From an uncultured Bacteroidota bacterium (GTDB lineage Bacteria; Bacteroidota; Bacteroidia; Chitinophagales; Chitinophagaceae), in NCBI GenBank assembly GCA_903824725.1, contig CAIJXU010000029.1, forward strand, positions 1-64,000: a stretch of 64,000 bases of DNA, read 5' to 3'. Shown here one piece after another: positions 6,597-15,852 of the stretch. A program made the translations under genes and the position numbers. Position 1 is the stretch's first letter. The number at the start of each line of letters is the position of its first letter. The notes under the pieces were generated by a model. The model saw nothing but the letters and a program-made list of their open reading frames with translations, had not been told where the DNA came from and made no database searches.

Positions 6597-8660
6597 ATGC
6601 AAGTTAAAGGGAGTTTATTTTTAGTAGTAAGTTTATTACTACATCTTCTTACCCAAGGACAGGATACGAGTTTTACGAATCTAAAGTCCGTTATAATTAG
6701 CGCCAATAAATTAAAGGAAAAACGAATTCAAGCACCCATTGCTATTTCTATTTTATCTCCCAAAGTAGTGGATGAAACAAAGGCCCAACGAATAGATGCT
6801 CTTTTAAATAAAGTAAGTGGTGTCTATATGCCTACTATTGGTAATGAGCAACACATGATGGCAATAAGGCAACCCATTTCATTAAAAGGCTTGTATTTGT
6901 ATTTAGAAGAGGGGATGCCCATTAGAACAAGCGGATTGTTTAGCGCCAATGCGCTCATTGAGATAAATTCAGATAATATTTATTCAATTGAAATTTTAAA
7001 GGGCCCTGCTTCGGCATTATATGGTGCAGAAGCCATTGGAGGTGTCGTTAACATCATACCCAACCCTATTCCCATTAAAACTACTTTCTCCATTACGAAT
7101 CAAATGAATGATGTTGGATTTAAAAAAATAGCCATTAATGCTGGCATTCCCAACAAGACTGGAGGTTGGCAAATAAATAGTTCTTGGTTGGATCAAAAAA
7201 ATGGCGTGACTGAATACAGTGATTATCATAAAAAATCAATCAGTATCAGACATGATTTTGAAATTAATAAAAAATTAAAGGCATATCAAACCCTTAACTA
7301 TATTGATTATTATACTCAAATGACAGGATCTTTAGATAGTATTAAATTTTTTCAGAAAAATTTTGGAACACAGCAAACCTTTACTTTTCGACAAATTAAT
7401 GCTTTTCGTTTTAGACAAAATTTACAATATTCCTGGAATGATCAGTCTACTACCTCGCTGAATGCCATGTATCGAAACAATATCATGGACCAGAATCCCA
7501 CTTATTCTATTGCCTCTACCATCAATCCAACTAAATTTAAAGGCCAAGTCAATAGCAATCAATTTGATTCCTATGTAGTAGACATTCAACATTATTGGAA
7601 TTTCAAAGCATTAAAAAGTAAATTTCTCTTAGGTGGCTATTGGGATTTAACCCGTCAAAATTTAATTGCACATTATATAGATATCTTCAAGGATACAACT
7701 ATTGGCAAATACACCAAGTATGCCTATCCAAGTATTGACTCTTTAATTACTTCCTATCACACCCAGTTAAGCAATAAAGCCATTTACGTAAATTATATTT
7801 TTGACATCAATAAGTCAATAAGATTTAACGCTTCCATTCGTTATGATGATTTTGAATACTTGTTTTATAATGAATTAACAAGCGGTACTCCCTCGGCCAA
7901 CAATCATTTTACAAACTGGACCCCAAAAATTGGTTTTACTTATAATAAAGGAAATTGGGGAAGTTACTTTAATTATAGTGAAGGGTTTGTGCCTCCACAA
8001 ATCACCGAAATTTATAATGCCATTCGGGTACCTTATTTATTACCACAACTATTTAAAAATTTTGAGGTAGGATCCTGGTATCAAAATAAAAAGATATATG
8101 CCGAGATTTCTCTTTATCAGTTAAATGGCAACAATGAAATTATTTCGGTTCGCCAGACCGATGGTGTTAATTTGAATCAAAATTCTGGAGCGACACAACA
8201 TCTTGGCATTGAATATCAATTTAGATATCAGATAAGCCCTTCATTGGAATTGTTATTAAATGGTACTAATACAAAGCATAAATATATAAGCACCAACATT
8301 AAAGGAACGGATGTAAGTGGAAATGAAATGAATGCCGCACCCCATTTTTTTAATAATATTACCGTTAGCTGGAAACCTATACCAGCATTACGTATTGCAT
8401 TAGAAGCGCAACACCAATCTAAGTACTTTATGGACGAGACTAATAAAACCACTTATCCAGGATTTGATGTGATGAATATGCGCGTAGGATATAATTTTAA
8501 AAAATCGGAAATATGGTTGAATATCTTAAACTTAACCAACGCTTATTATTCTACCATGGCAACTAGAAACTTTAGTGTGAAAGGAAGCAGTGCTTATTCC
8601 TATTACTTAGGCGACCCTAGATCCATTACATTAGGATGGAAATGGTATATCATAAAATAA
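6597..8660 (+). CDS. TonB-dependent outer-membrane receptor
   Basis: The product has 687 residues from ATG 6597. The frame also allows TTG at 6591, but ATG followed by a Lys-containing leader is the better start. A signal peptide (about 1-22, ending TQGQD) precedes a classic plug domain at about 35-155. The plug motifs include KVSGVYMPTIG, IEILKGPASALYGAEAIGG and VVNIIP. A beta-barrel of about 530 residues follows and ends in an aromatic-rich terminal strand, ITLGWKWYIIK. There is no CarboxypepD_reg extension and no SusD partner, which argues for a siderophore, cobalamin or metal-complex receptor rather than a glycan-uptake SusC. The substrate cannot be assigned. It follows the phosphate genes but is separated from them by a hairpin, so it is probably transcribed separately. 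Confidence 0.88.
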   Translation: MQVKGSLFLVVSLLLHLLTQGQDTSFTNLKSVIISANKLKEKRIQAPIAISILSPKVVDETKAQRIDALLNKVSGVYMPTIGNEQHMMAIRQPISLKGLYLYLEEGMPIRTSGLFSANALIEINSDNIYSIEILKGPASALYGAEAIGGVVNIIPNPIPIKTTFSITNQMNDVGFKKIAINAGIPNKTGGWQINSSWLDQKNGVTEYSDYHKKSISIRHDFEINKKLKAYQTLNYIDYYTQMTGSLDSIKFFQKNFGTQQTFTFRQINAFRFRQNLQYSWNDQSTTSLNAMYRNNIMDQNPTYSIASTINPTKFKGQVNSNQFDSYVVDIQHYWNFKALKSKFLLGGYWDLTRQNLIAHYIDIFKDTTIGKYTKYAYPSIDSLITSYHTQLSNKAIYVNYIFDINKSIRFNASIRYDDFEYLFYNELTSGTPSANNHFTNWTPKIGFTYNKGNWGSYFNYSEGFVPPQITEIYNAIRVPYLLPQLFKNFEVGSWYQNKKIYAEISLYQLNGNNEIISVRQTDGVNLNQNSGATQHLGIEYQFRYQISPSLELLLNGTNTKHKYISTNIKGTDVSGNEMNAAPHFFNNITVSWKPIPALRIALEAQHQSKYFMDETNKTTYPGFDVMNMRVGYNFKKSEIWLNILNLTNAYYSTMATRNFSVKGSSAYSYYLGDPRSITLGWKWYIIK

Positions 8661-8681
8661 GCAGCCCAAAGGCTGCTTATT
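8656..8681. terminator. bidirectional intrinsic terminator between convergent genes
   Basis: AATAAGCAGCC (8656-8666) and GGCTGCTTATT (8671-8681) form a perfect 11-bp stem with a CAAA loop. It overlaps the stop codon of the receptor gene and faces the end of the GLPGLI gene at 8706. Confidence 0.8.
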
Positions 8682-8705
8682 CATTATTCAATAATTTGTA
8701 AGTTT

Positions 8706-9614
8706 CTATTGATTAAAATTACCTGCTCTGATAGTTATGCCGCCACTTCCATTTTGCATTCCTTTAAAAAGTTCTTGCAAAGTATCCATAAATTTAGCGC
8801 GACTCATTTTATCACCTTTAGTGGGTTGTTTTAATTCCTTAGCTGAATATTTAGCAATGTACTCAACTGCTGAAATAACTGCAGAACCATTGTCAGTATC
8901 TACTTCTAAAATGGCTCCTGGTAAGCCTGCGTAAGTATCTGGACCCACAGAAACTGGAATAGATTCGGTATACCAAACCACAATTTCAATTTCTTTAGGT
9001 TTTTGCCCTGCTGTATCACCACCTGCACTAATATTAACGCCGCCAGTATTAAAACTAACGCCGCCACGATTTCCTCCGCCACCACCACGATTACCACCAC
9101 CAGCTGGTCGGCCACCACCACCGCCTAATCTCATATTAAGTTGTTGCGGGACTATACTAGTAGTTGCTTTTTTACAAACATATTTTGCAATTGTCTTTGT
9201 TTCCTCAGACAAAGTCCACTTCAAAGGTTTCAAAGTATCAGTGATTAAAAAGTCTTTCTCAAACATAGAGCGAGCTTCCAACTGCAACTGTGTATTTAAA
9301 TCGGTATAAATATTAACCTCCGGCATTTTAAACATAAAGCGCGCTCCCCCACCACCACGATCTCCTCCACTATTCGCAAATGGATCCGGCGCTTCATCAT
9401 CAGGAATGGTTTTAAACATACTGGCTTGGTCATTGAAAATGAGTTCAAATTTTTCAGTTCTCATTTCAGGAATTCGAGCTCTCATTTCAGGATCCGTAAT
9501 CATTTTACGCATATTTGTTTTGCGTTCAAAAATTAATTTCCCCTCTTTTATTTGAGCTGAAACAGAGGTCATAGTCAATAAAGCCATCAAACCTAATAAA
9601 ATCACTTTACGCAT
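8706..9614 (-). CDS. GLPGLI family exported protein with Gly-rich insert
   Basis: A 302-residue exported protein (signal peptide about 1-20, ending VSAQI). The family-defining motif appears as YAGLPGAILEVDTDNG, near residue 228. The preceding ETKTIAKYVCKKA and VVWYTESIPVSVGP segments are also typical of GLPGLI (TIGR01200, Porph_ging). Such proteins are of unknown function and are usually encoded next to a TonB-family receptor, as here: the receptor at 9645-12440 ends 30 nt upstream. Two Gly-rich low-complexity stretches (about residues 75-95 and 165-190) contain GGGGGRPAGGGNRGG, and the first half of that motif also appears in the adjacent receptor. It is likely periplasmic or surface-associated. 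Confidence 0.88.
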   Translation of the reverse strand: MRKVILLGLMALLTMTSVSAQIKEGKLIFERKTNMRKMITDPEMRARIPEMRTEKFELIFNDQASMFKTIPDDEAPDPFANSGGDRGGGGARFMFKMPEVNIYTDLNTQLQLEARSMFEKDFLITDTLKPLKWTLSEETKTIAKYVCKKATTSIVPQQLNMRLGGGGGRPAGGGNRGGGGGNRGGVSFNTGGVNISAGGDTAGQKPKEIEIVVWYTESIPVSVGPDTYAGLPGAILEVDTDNGSAVISAVEYIAKYSAKELKQPTKGDKMSRAKFMDTLQELFKGMQNGSGGITIRAGNFNQ

Positions 9615-9644
9615 ATAAATTGTTTTTTTACTTGATAAATATAA

Positions 9645-12440
9645 TTAATTCATTCGAATCATCACACCCTTATTACCCCCGCCTAAGCCCGATTTTTGCA
9701 GACTATATATAAAACTTAACAAAAAGTACTGATTGATCACATTGTAATTCTGGTCAACAATTTGGTTTTGAGAAACATTTCGGCTAACGCCCGCATTTTT
9801 ATTTAAAATATCAAAGGCGCTTGCTTTTATTTCGGCACGTTTATTTTTCATGAAAAATTTAGAAAAAGAAGCATTCCAAATAGGGATAGCGGTATTAAAC
9901 CCAGCCGCCCTTCCTGAATTAATAGTATAATTAAAGGATTGGTTGATCACAAAATTAAAGGGCAAATAATTAGTCACATCTGCACCGTAAACTCTTGTTA
10001 AATAATTAGTATTAAGTGTGGGTGTTATTTTATTATCGGTATTGCTGAATGAATAACGAGCTGATAAATCAATATCAACCACATCTTCTAGCTGAAAATT
10101 ATAGGTGAATGAAGGACCATATGATCTGGTCACTATAGTATTTAACATTGAATTGGTATAAGAAATATTATTACTAATACCGGAGCTTAAACCAAAGTTA
10201 AAACGAGAATGTATTTTCTTTAATCCAAAACCATAATTCACACTTCCATTAACACGATAAGAACCGTTTACATTGACAGGTTTAGAAAGGGTTACCCTGC
10301 TTGGTAAAATACTGTCATAATTCACGATAGAATTATCTGTTGAAGATGCATTCAACACGGCAAAAAAGTTGCGTTGTGAAATAATTTTAGATGAAAAGAA
10401 TCGGATATTTAAATTATTAACATAGCTTCTTTTTAAATCTGGATTACCAATCGTTTGACGGTTAATATTAGATTGATCTAATACAGGTTGTAATTGAGTA
10501 ATAGAAGGTTGATTGGTTGAGGTACGATAATTGATATTCAAATTTTTAGTTTGAGAAAAATTATATTGAAACATGGCCGACGGTAAGATGTCCTTGAAAT
10601 CCTGATTTAGTAAGGCTTTAGCACTTACATTTTCACCATTTAATTTAGCATTTTGGATAGAGAATCCTGTTGAAAAATTAAATTTGCGTTGATTGGTTCG
10701 GTAGTTCATCCCACCACCCGAATAGGTATACTCACTATTAAACTCATTGGTTAATCTTGTATTTAAAGTTTCAGAATTACCTGTTGAATCATATACTTTC
10801 TTACTACTACTTCCAATGCTTTTGCTAAAGTAGGCATTCATTTCTATTAAAGATTTTTTACCTAGAGGTTCAGTGTAGACCACATTAGCTGAATAGTTAG
10901 TGGTACTTCCTTTGCGAATATTTCTTTGATCTAAAAGAGAATCTTTAGTTATAATTCCTTGTGCATAAAATAATTGTTCTGTATTCTGACTACCATTAGA
11001 ATTGGATTGATTATATCCATTGGTAATGGTCGAAGAAATGGTTCGGCCTTTTTTGGCAAACTTTTTTCTTAATAATAAGGTATTAGAGAAGTTAGTTGCA
11101 TCCGTTGCGCTAGTAGAATGAGTTTTACTAGAATTCGTCATTTTGCCATCTGGTAAAAAAGTTTCAGAACTTGAATTACTTTCAGAACTACTATTGGAAC
11201 TTCCAATACTTGGCGTTAATTTGAATGAAAAAGTTTCAGTTACTTTTTGATCTAGGGTCATTCCAAAACTTTGTTGCTTATTTTTAGATGTGCTTCCAGA
11301 GCTATCTATTCTATTAAATAAATTTCCAGGCGTTAGATTTTGAGTGAACGAATTACTTTTATTAAAGCGTTCAATATCGCTGATGGAAGTGTTTGCATTA
11401 AAATCCGTTTTCTTTTGATTAAACACATTGGAATAATTTCCACCTCCTGATAAAGTAGTTGCAACCCCTGCTGAACTAGCATCACTGCCACCACCACCAC
11501 CGCCGCCAAAAGAAATAGTCATACCTCCACCACCACCTGGTCGGCCACCACCACCACCGCCATTAAAACTTGAGAAATCTCTTTGAGAGAAATTTTGACG
11601 ATTGGTATTATTGGCACCTCCTATTAAGGAAAGTTGCTCATCATTATTTAAACGATTCAGATTTCCTTGAAAATCATATCTGCCAGGGATACCTACACCT
11701 CCAGTTAATTTACCAAAATTGGATTGATTTCTATCTTTCTTGATTTTCAAATTGATGGCTGTTTCCTCGGTACCATCATCAACACCTGTAAACATGGCTT
11801 GATCGGATTTGCGATCGTACACTTGAATTTTATCGATTGCATCAGCGGGTAAATTTCGAGTGGCCATTTTAGGATCTCCTGTAAAAAATTCCTTGCCATT
11901 CACAAATACTTTTGTAACCGATTTACCATTTACAGTAATAGCGCCCGATTTATCCACTTCGATGCCTGGCATCTTTTTTAATAAATCTTCAACAACTGCA
12001 TTAGGTGCAGTTTTAAAATTTTCAGCATTAAATTCAATGGAATCACCATTGATTACAACGGGTGCCCTGCGCGATGTTACCGTTACAGTTGACATAGTAC
12101 TAGCATCCTGTAAGTATATATTATTTAAATTAATGTTCGCATTTTTCCCTGTTTTAAAAGCCAACCATTGTTGTTGATAACCTACATAGGAAAGTGATAA
12201 TAAATAAGACCCTGCTGCAATATTTTTGATTGTAAAATGACCTTGCTCATTTGACCTTGCAAAACTCACTAATGAGGAATCTTTTGCTTTTACTATAGAA
12301 ACAGTAGCAGATGGTAAATTTCTTTTGGCAATACTATCTACAATAGTACCCTCAATTGTAAAAGTTTGAGCAGAAGCAAAATAACCAACTAACATTAGTG
12401 TGGTTAAAAAAAGTCCTTTTAGAATTTTTATTTTTTTCAT
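9645..12440 (-). CDS. TonB-dependent receptor-like beta-barrel with CarboxypepD_reg domain (OMP_b-brl_3 type)
   Basis: A 931-residue outer-membrane protein. A signal peptide (1-24) precedes a carboxypeptidase-regulatory-like domain at about 25-110 (FTIEGTIVDSIAKRNLPSAT, then GSYLLSLSYVGYQ). A plug-like domain follows at about 115-240, with VEDLLKKMPGIEVDKSGAIT, VNGKSVTKVFVNGKEFFTGD and IDKIQVYDRKSDQAMFTGVD. The remainder is a long Asn/Ser-rich barrel of the outer-membrane beta-barrel family 3 type. A Gly-rich insert (about 292-322) contains GGGGGGRPGGGGG. It is the promoter-proximal gene of a two-gene unit with the GLPGLI protein. This architecture is common in Bacteroidota without a defined substrate. 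Confidence 0.88.
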   Translation of the reverse strand: MKKIKILKGLFLTTLMLVGYFASAQTFTIEGTIVDSIAKRNLPSATVSIVKAKDSSLVSFARSNEQGHFTIKNIAAGSYLLSLSYVGYQQQWLAFKTGKNANINLNNIYLQDASTMSTVTVTSRRAPVVINGDSIEFNAENFKTAPNAVVEDLLKKMPGIEVDKSGAITVNGKSVTKVFVNGKEFFTGDPKMATRNLPADAIDKIQVYDRKSDQAMFTGVDDGTEETAINLKIKKDRNQSNFGKLTGGVGIPGRYDFQGNLNRLNNDEQLSLIGGANNTNRQNFSQRDFSSFNGGGGGGRPGGGGGMTISFGGGGGGGSDASSAGVATTLSGGGNYSNVFNQKKTDFNANTSISDIERFNKSNSFTQNLTPGNLFNRIDSSGSTSKNKQQSFGMTLDQKVTETFSFKLTPSIGSSNSSSESNSSSETFLPDGKMTNSSKTHSTSATDATNFSNTLLLRKKFAKKGRTISSTITNGYNQSNSNGSQNTEQLFYAQGIITKDSLLDQRNIRKGSTTNYSANVVYTEPLGKKSLIEMNAYFSKSIGSSSKKVYDSTGNSETLNTRLTNEFNSEYTYSGGGMNYRTNQRKFNFSTGFSIQNAKLNGENVSAKALLNQDFKDILPSAMFQYNFSQTKNLNINYRTSTNQPSITQLQPVLDQSNINRQTIGNPDLKRSYVNNLNIRFFSSKIISQRNFFAVLNASSTDNSIVNYDSILPSRVTLSKPVNVNGSYRVNGSVNYGFGLKKIHSRFNFGLSSGISNNISYTNSMLNTIVTRSYGPSFTYNFQLEDVVDIDLSARYSFSNTDNKITPTLNTNYLTRVYGADVTNYLPFNFVINQSFNYTINSGRAAGFNTAIPIWNASFSKFFMKNKRAEIKASAFDILNKNAGVSRNVSQNQIVDQNYNVINQYFLLSFIYSLQKSGLGGGNKGVMIRMN

Positions 12441-12818
12441 TTTGTAAAATTACGATAAAATTCGTACCATTTTTTTGTTAGGCTGTTTTGGACGCCAAAT
12501 TTTGTGTTAAATAGGCCTCTTTTTGGATAAGCGGTAATCTCGCTTGTTCAATCGGGCGACCAATGCCCTGATTTATAAGATTTGTATATAAAACCTGATA
12601 AATAGACTCGCTATTTGACCCTATTGGAGGGGTTTAGTTTAACAGACATGGTGCTTTTTTGGTCTTGTTCGCTATGAGCGCCTACCCTCTCTTTTTTGAT
12701 ATTCATAATAGGAGTCTAAAACGAGATGGCTAAGACGTTAAAAGGTGATTTTTTATAAAAAAAGGGGGCAGTTTTATCCCTCTTTTTTTTGTAAATTTAT
12801 ATTCTAAAACAGGATAAG
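12441..12818. other. gene-free divergent region with serial hairpins; candidate structured RNA
   Basis: No coding frame survives in these 378 nt. Consecutive hairpins are visible. At 12527-12533 seven bases pair with 12541-12547 around a 7-nt loop. At 12551-12557 seven bases pair with 12565-12572, with one bulge and a 7-nt loop. At 12600-12605 six bases pair with 12611-12616 around ACTCG. Smaller stems such as CGCT-ATG-AGCG near 12670 follow. The stretch ends at a terminator (12757-12790). The C+G content looks higher than in other spacers of this window. I do not recognise tmRNA, RNase P, SRP or a known riboswitch, so its identity is open. Confidence 0.4.
12757..12790. terminator. intrinsic terminator immediately before the isomerase gene
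   Basis: AAAAAAAGGGGG (12757-12768) pairs with CCCTCTTTTTTT (12778-12789), with one G-T pair and a 9-nt loop. T-runs face both directions. It lies 28 nt before the start at 12819 and downstream of no gene, since the gene at 12440 reads away. It therefore ends an unannotated transcript or acts as an attenuator or insulator. Confidence 0.65.
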
Positions 12819-13745
12819 ATGCAAAATTCAAGACGAAAATTTATACAAAATGCTTCCTTGGTACTTGCAGGTGCAAGTTTAAAACCTAGTGTACTTTGGT
12901 CAAAAAATGACAGCATTGAAAAAGTAAAAAATTTAATTGGCATTCAATTATATTCTGTTCGTGCGGATATGAAAAAAGATCCATTGAGCACTTTAACTGC
13001 ATTAGCTAAAATGGGTTATGAGCATGTTGAACACGCTAATTATATTGATCGTAAATTTTATGGATACAATGCAAAAGATTTTAAAAAAGTATTGGACTCT
13101 TTAGGACTTCATATGCCAAGTGGACATACCGTTATGGATGTTGAACACTTTAATAAATCAACGAATGATTTCACAGACGAATGGAAGTATACTATTGATG
13201 ACGCTGCTACCTTAGGTCAAACCTATGTGATTAGTCCATCGATTGATGAAAAAATTAGAAATTCTTATGACGCATTTAAATTTCAAATGGAAGTATTCAA
13301 TAAATGTGGTGTGTTATGTAAAAAACATGGAATGACATTTGGCTACCATAATCATAATTTTGAATTTACTGAAAAGGTAAATGGGGAAATTATTTATGAT
13401 TTAATATTAAAAAACACAGACCCTAACTTAGTTGTTCAACAGCTTGACTTTGGCAATATGTACGGGGCAGGAGCAAGAGGAAAAGATTGGATTAATAAAT
13501 ATCCAGGCAGATTCCCTTCATTGCATGTGAAAGATGAAATCAAAGTAGAAAAGGGTGAAATGGGAGATGGCTACGAGAGCACTATCTTAGGAGACGGTGT
13601 GGTAGACCCAAAAGCAGTTAGTTTATTAGCAAAAAAAATAGGAGGGGCACACCATTTTATAGTAGAGCAAGAATCCTATCAAAATCGAACACCATTAGAA
13701 AGTGCAAAAATTGATTTAAACAGAATAAAGTCTTGGGGAATTTAA
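12819..13745 (+). CDS. Tat-exported sugar phosphate isomerase/epimerase family protein
   Basis: A 308-residue TIM-barrel protein of the xylose-isomerase-like (AP endonuclease 2) superfamily. The leader NSRRKFIQNASLVLAGASL resembles a twin-arginine signal. Family landmarks are IGIQLYSVRADMKKDPLSTL at the start of the barrel, MGYEHVEHANY, the metal-ligand stretch FGYHNHNFEF (about residue 174), VVQQLDFGNM and the late ligand region FPSLHVKDE. A terminal FIVEQES supplies a further acidic ligand. Bacteroidota encode many such exported homologues near Gfo/Idh/MocA oxidoreductases, where they act on sugars or inositol-like compounds. The substrate here is unknown. A strong terminator lies just upstream of the start, so regulation by attenuation is possible. 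Confidence 0.85.
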   Translation: MQNSRRKFIQNASLVLAGASLKPSVLWSKNDSIEKVKNLIGIQLYSVRADMKKDPLSTLTALAKMGYEHVEHANYIDRKFYGYNAKDFKKVLDSLGLHMPSGHTVMDVEHFNKSTNDFTDEWKYTIDDAATLGQTYVISPSIDEKIRNSYDAFKFQMEVFNKCGVLCKKHGMTFGYHNHNFEFTEKVNGEIIYDLILKNTDPNLVVQQLDFGNMYGAGARGKDWINKYPGRFPSLHVKDEIKVEKGEMGDGYESTILGDGVVDPKAVSLLAKKIGGAHHFIVEQESYQNRTPLESAKIDLNRIKSWGI

Positions 13746-13757
13746 ATTCATTCATTT

Positions 13758-14477
13758 CTATACGACCGATGCTTTAGTGCATAAAGCAACATCATACATA
13801 CTTGGATTCATTAAATAATGATCGTACAACTTAGTTAAAAAAGTAATTTTCACTAAGCCTGCTACATTTTTAACATCAAACTGTTGCATTAACTTAGTCC
13901 GATGTCCTTCGATGGTGCGTTTACTATGCCCAACTTCATAAGCTATTTGTTTACTAGAAGCTTCCTCGCAAATCCTTACTAAAATATATTTATCATAGAT
14001 AGTCAGTTGGCGCATTCTTTCCATTTGCTTGATTTTACCCATTTGATTTACTAAGGCAAAAACTTTATCTGCAATACTAGCGCAAAAATATACCTTGTCT
14101 TGTTCTGCCATTAATAATGCCTTCACCCACTCCTGCTCTGATACCTGCCTTGAAACAATGACCGAAAAACCAATATCGATTAAGTTATACAAGTGCAAAT
14201 CATCTTCTTCATTAAATAATATCATAATAGGTATGCGCTTTTTAATAGATTGAATTGTTATAATGGTTTGTGATTGAGCAAAGTTTAACATGCCACTATC
14301 TAGTACTAAAACTTGAGGAGCATCTGTTTTCAGATGATCTAGGGACATCATTTCATTCAATTCCTTTAGGGTATGGATGATACAATACCCATTAAACTTA
14401 GGATGATCATGAAGAAGTGACCCACATCCTATCGCATACACTGTTTGTTGATCACATATGATTACTTGGCTTTGCAT
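13758..14477 (-). CDS. orphan LuxR/NarL-type response regulator with atypical receiver
   Basis: The product has 239 residues from ATG 14477. The frame extends to ATG 14513, but the shorter start puts the first receiver strand (SQVIICD) at the N-terminus and the likely phosphoacceptor in PQVLVLDSGM at Asp60, a normal position. The receiver looks degenerate: the usual Ser/Thr after strand 4 is replaced in MILFNEED, and the conserved Lys of strand 5 is not evident in SVIVSRQ. A C-terminal LuxR-type helix-turn-helix is clear at about 158-215: YDKYILVRICEEASSKQIA, then GHSKRTIEGHRTKLMQQF. No histidine kinase is encoded nearby. It is divergent from the ATP-grasp pair starting at 14736, so it is a candidate regulator of that locus. 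Confidence 0.8.
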   Translation of the reverse strand: MQSQVIICDQQTVYAIGCGSLLHDHPKFNGYCIIHTLKELNEMMSLDHLKTDAPQVLVLDSGMLNFAQSQTIITIQSIKKRIPIMILFNEEDDLHLYNLIDIGFSVIVSRQVSEQEWVKALLMAEQDKVYFCASIADKVFALVNQMGKIKQMERMRQLTIYDKYILVRICEEASSKQIAYEVGHSKRTIEGHRTKLMQQFDVKNVAGLVKITFLTKLYDHYLMNPSMYDVALCTKASVV

Positions 14478-14735
14478 AAATAAGGCTTCTTGGTTTATAA
14501 TAAAGTAAAACAACGATAAGCTTATAATACATTGATAAACAAACCTATGTTAAAGTATCAATGGCAATAAAAATGATGACAAAGGGCCCTAATCATGTAT
14601 TTTCTATTATCCTAACATTCACTCTAAAGACTTCGTATAAAGTAGTGATTAAATTAAACCCCCTAATTATTTGTCAGTAATATAAATTTTATAACTTCAT
14701 TCATAATTACTAACCATTCCACTATCTAATCATCA

Positions 14736-15848
14736 TTGCGTAACCTATTTTATCCCTTTGTTCCAATTGGTCATTTGAAAGTTTGGGTGCTTGCTCCCGC
14801 CTTGGATAATCCTGACCCCAATTTATCTTACTACTATGATTTTAGTCAAAGTATCGAGGAATATACACGCGTATTTGCTGAACTTGAATTGCCTTGGCAA
14901 TGGCAACCTGTTTCATTAGAAACTTATAAAACTATTATTCAAGAAATAGCAAATGAAAGACAAAAGGGATTATTTTTCCCTGTTGTTTTAAATTTATGCG
15001 ATGGTGATGAAATAAATGGTGCACCAGGATTATCGGTAATTAAAGCATTAGAGGAAAAACAATTAGTCTACACAGGAGCGGATGATTATTTTTATGATAT
15101 CACCACTTCAAAAATTCCAATGAAGAAGGCTTTTGATGAAGCGGGTGTCCCTACTCCAAAATGGGAAGCCATTAAAATAAATGCAGAGGTTAAACCAAAG
15201 GAGCTCATCAAAAATTTAGGGAGTCCATTAATTGTAAAACCAGCCGTATCTGGTGGCAGCTTAGGATTAGGAATTAAAAATGTAGTTGATAACCCTACTG
15301 ACTTGCAATTACAATTAGATAAAATGTTTGAAGGGTATAGAGGATGGGATCTTGCAACAGATGGAATTTTAGCAGAATCTTTTGTACAAGGACCAGAATA
15401 CACGGTCATGATTGTTGGAACTCATCATCAGCCAGAGTATGCTAAAATTTATCCGCCTGTGGAAAGAGTGTTTCACGCTTCTCTTCCTGAAAATGAAAAA
15501 ATATTATCCTTTGATCGACTTTGGGAAATTTATGAAGATGAAACACCCATGCCTGCTGACGAAAATTTTTACCAATATCAAGCTAGCCCAAGCGAAACTA
15601 AATTAGCCATTCAACAAATTTCATGGGATGCGTATGCTGCAGTTAATGGTACTGGATACACTAGAGTAGATGTTCGAGTTGACGCCAAAACGGGTAAGCC
15701 TTATGTTCTCGAAGTAAATGCACAGTGTGGTATCAGTGAGGATGAGAACTACACTTCTATTGGGGCTATTCTTAGATTTGCCAATCAAAGCTTTACCGAA
15801 TTAGTGATTCATATTATCAATGACGCATTCGCTAGACGAAAAAAATAA
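14736..15848 (+). CDS. D-Ala-D-Ala-ligase-like ATP-grasp enzyme (first of tandem pair)
   Basis: A 370-residue cytosolic enzyme. The only plausible start is TTG 14736: a stop codon lies three codons upstream and the first in-frame ATG is at residue 129. The N-terminal Rossmann-like domain has VVLNLCDGDEINGAPGL at 83-99, as in D-Ala-D-Ala ligases. YTGADDYFYDITTSKI (112-127) leads into the ATP-grasp core, with the nucleotide-binding segment LIVKPAVSGGSLGLG (165-179) and the hinge AESFVQGPEYTVMIVG (213-228). The metal-binding end is RVDVRVD and LEVNAQCG (310-332), with acidic and Asn ligands present but without the GMT ending of true Ddl. The family ligates a carboxylate to an amine using ATP. 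The substrate is unlikely to be simply D-Ala. A paralogue fused to a SET domain starts 4 nt downstream. Confidence 0.85.
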   Translation: MRNLFYPFVPIGHLKVWVLAPALDNPDPNLSYYYDFSQSIEEYTRVFAELELPWQWQPVSLETYKTIIQEIANERQKGLFFPVVLNLCDGDEINGAPGLSVIKALEEKQLVYTGADDYFYDITTSKIPMKKAFDEAGVPTPKWEAIKINAEVKPKELIKNLGSPLIVKPAVSGGSLGLGIKNVVDNPTDLQLQLDKMFEGYRGWDLATDGILAESFVQGPEYTVMIVGTHHQPEYAKIYPPVERVFHASLPENEKILSFDRLWEIYEDETPMPADENFYQYQASPSETKLAIQQISWDAYAAVNGTGYTRVDVRVDAKTGKPYVLEVNAQCGISEDENYTSIGAILRFANQSFTELVIHIINDAFARRKK

Positions 15849-15852
15849 AATT

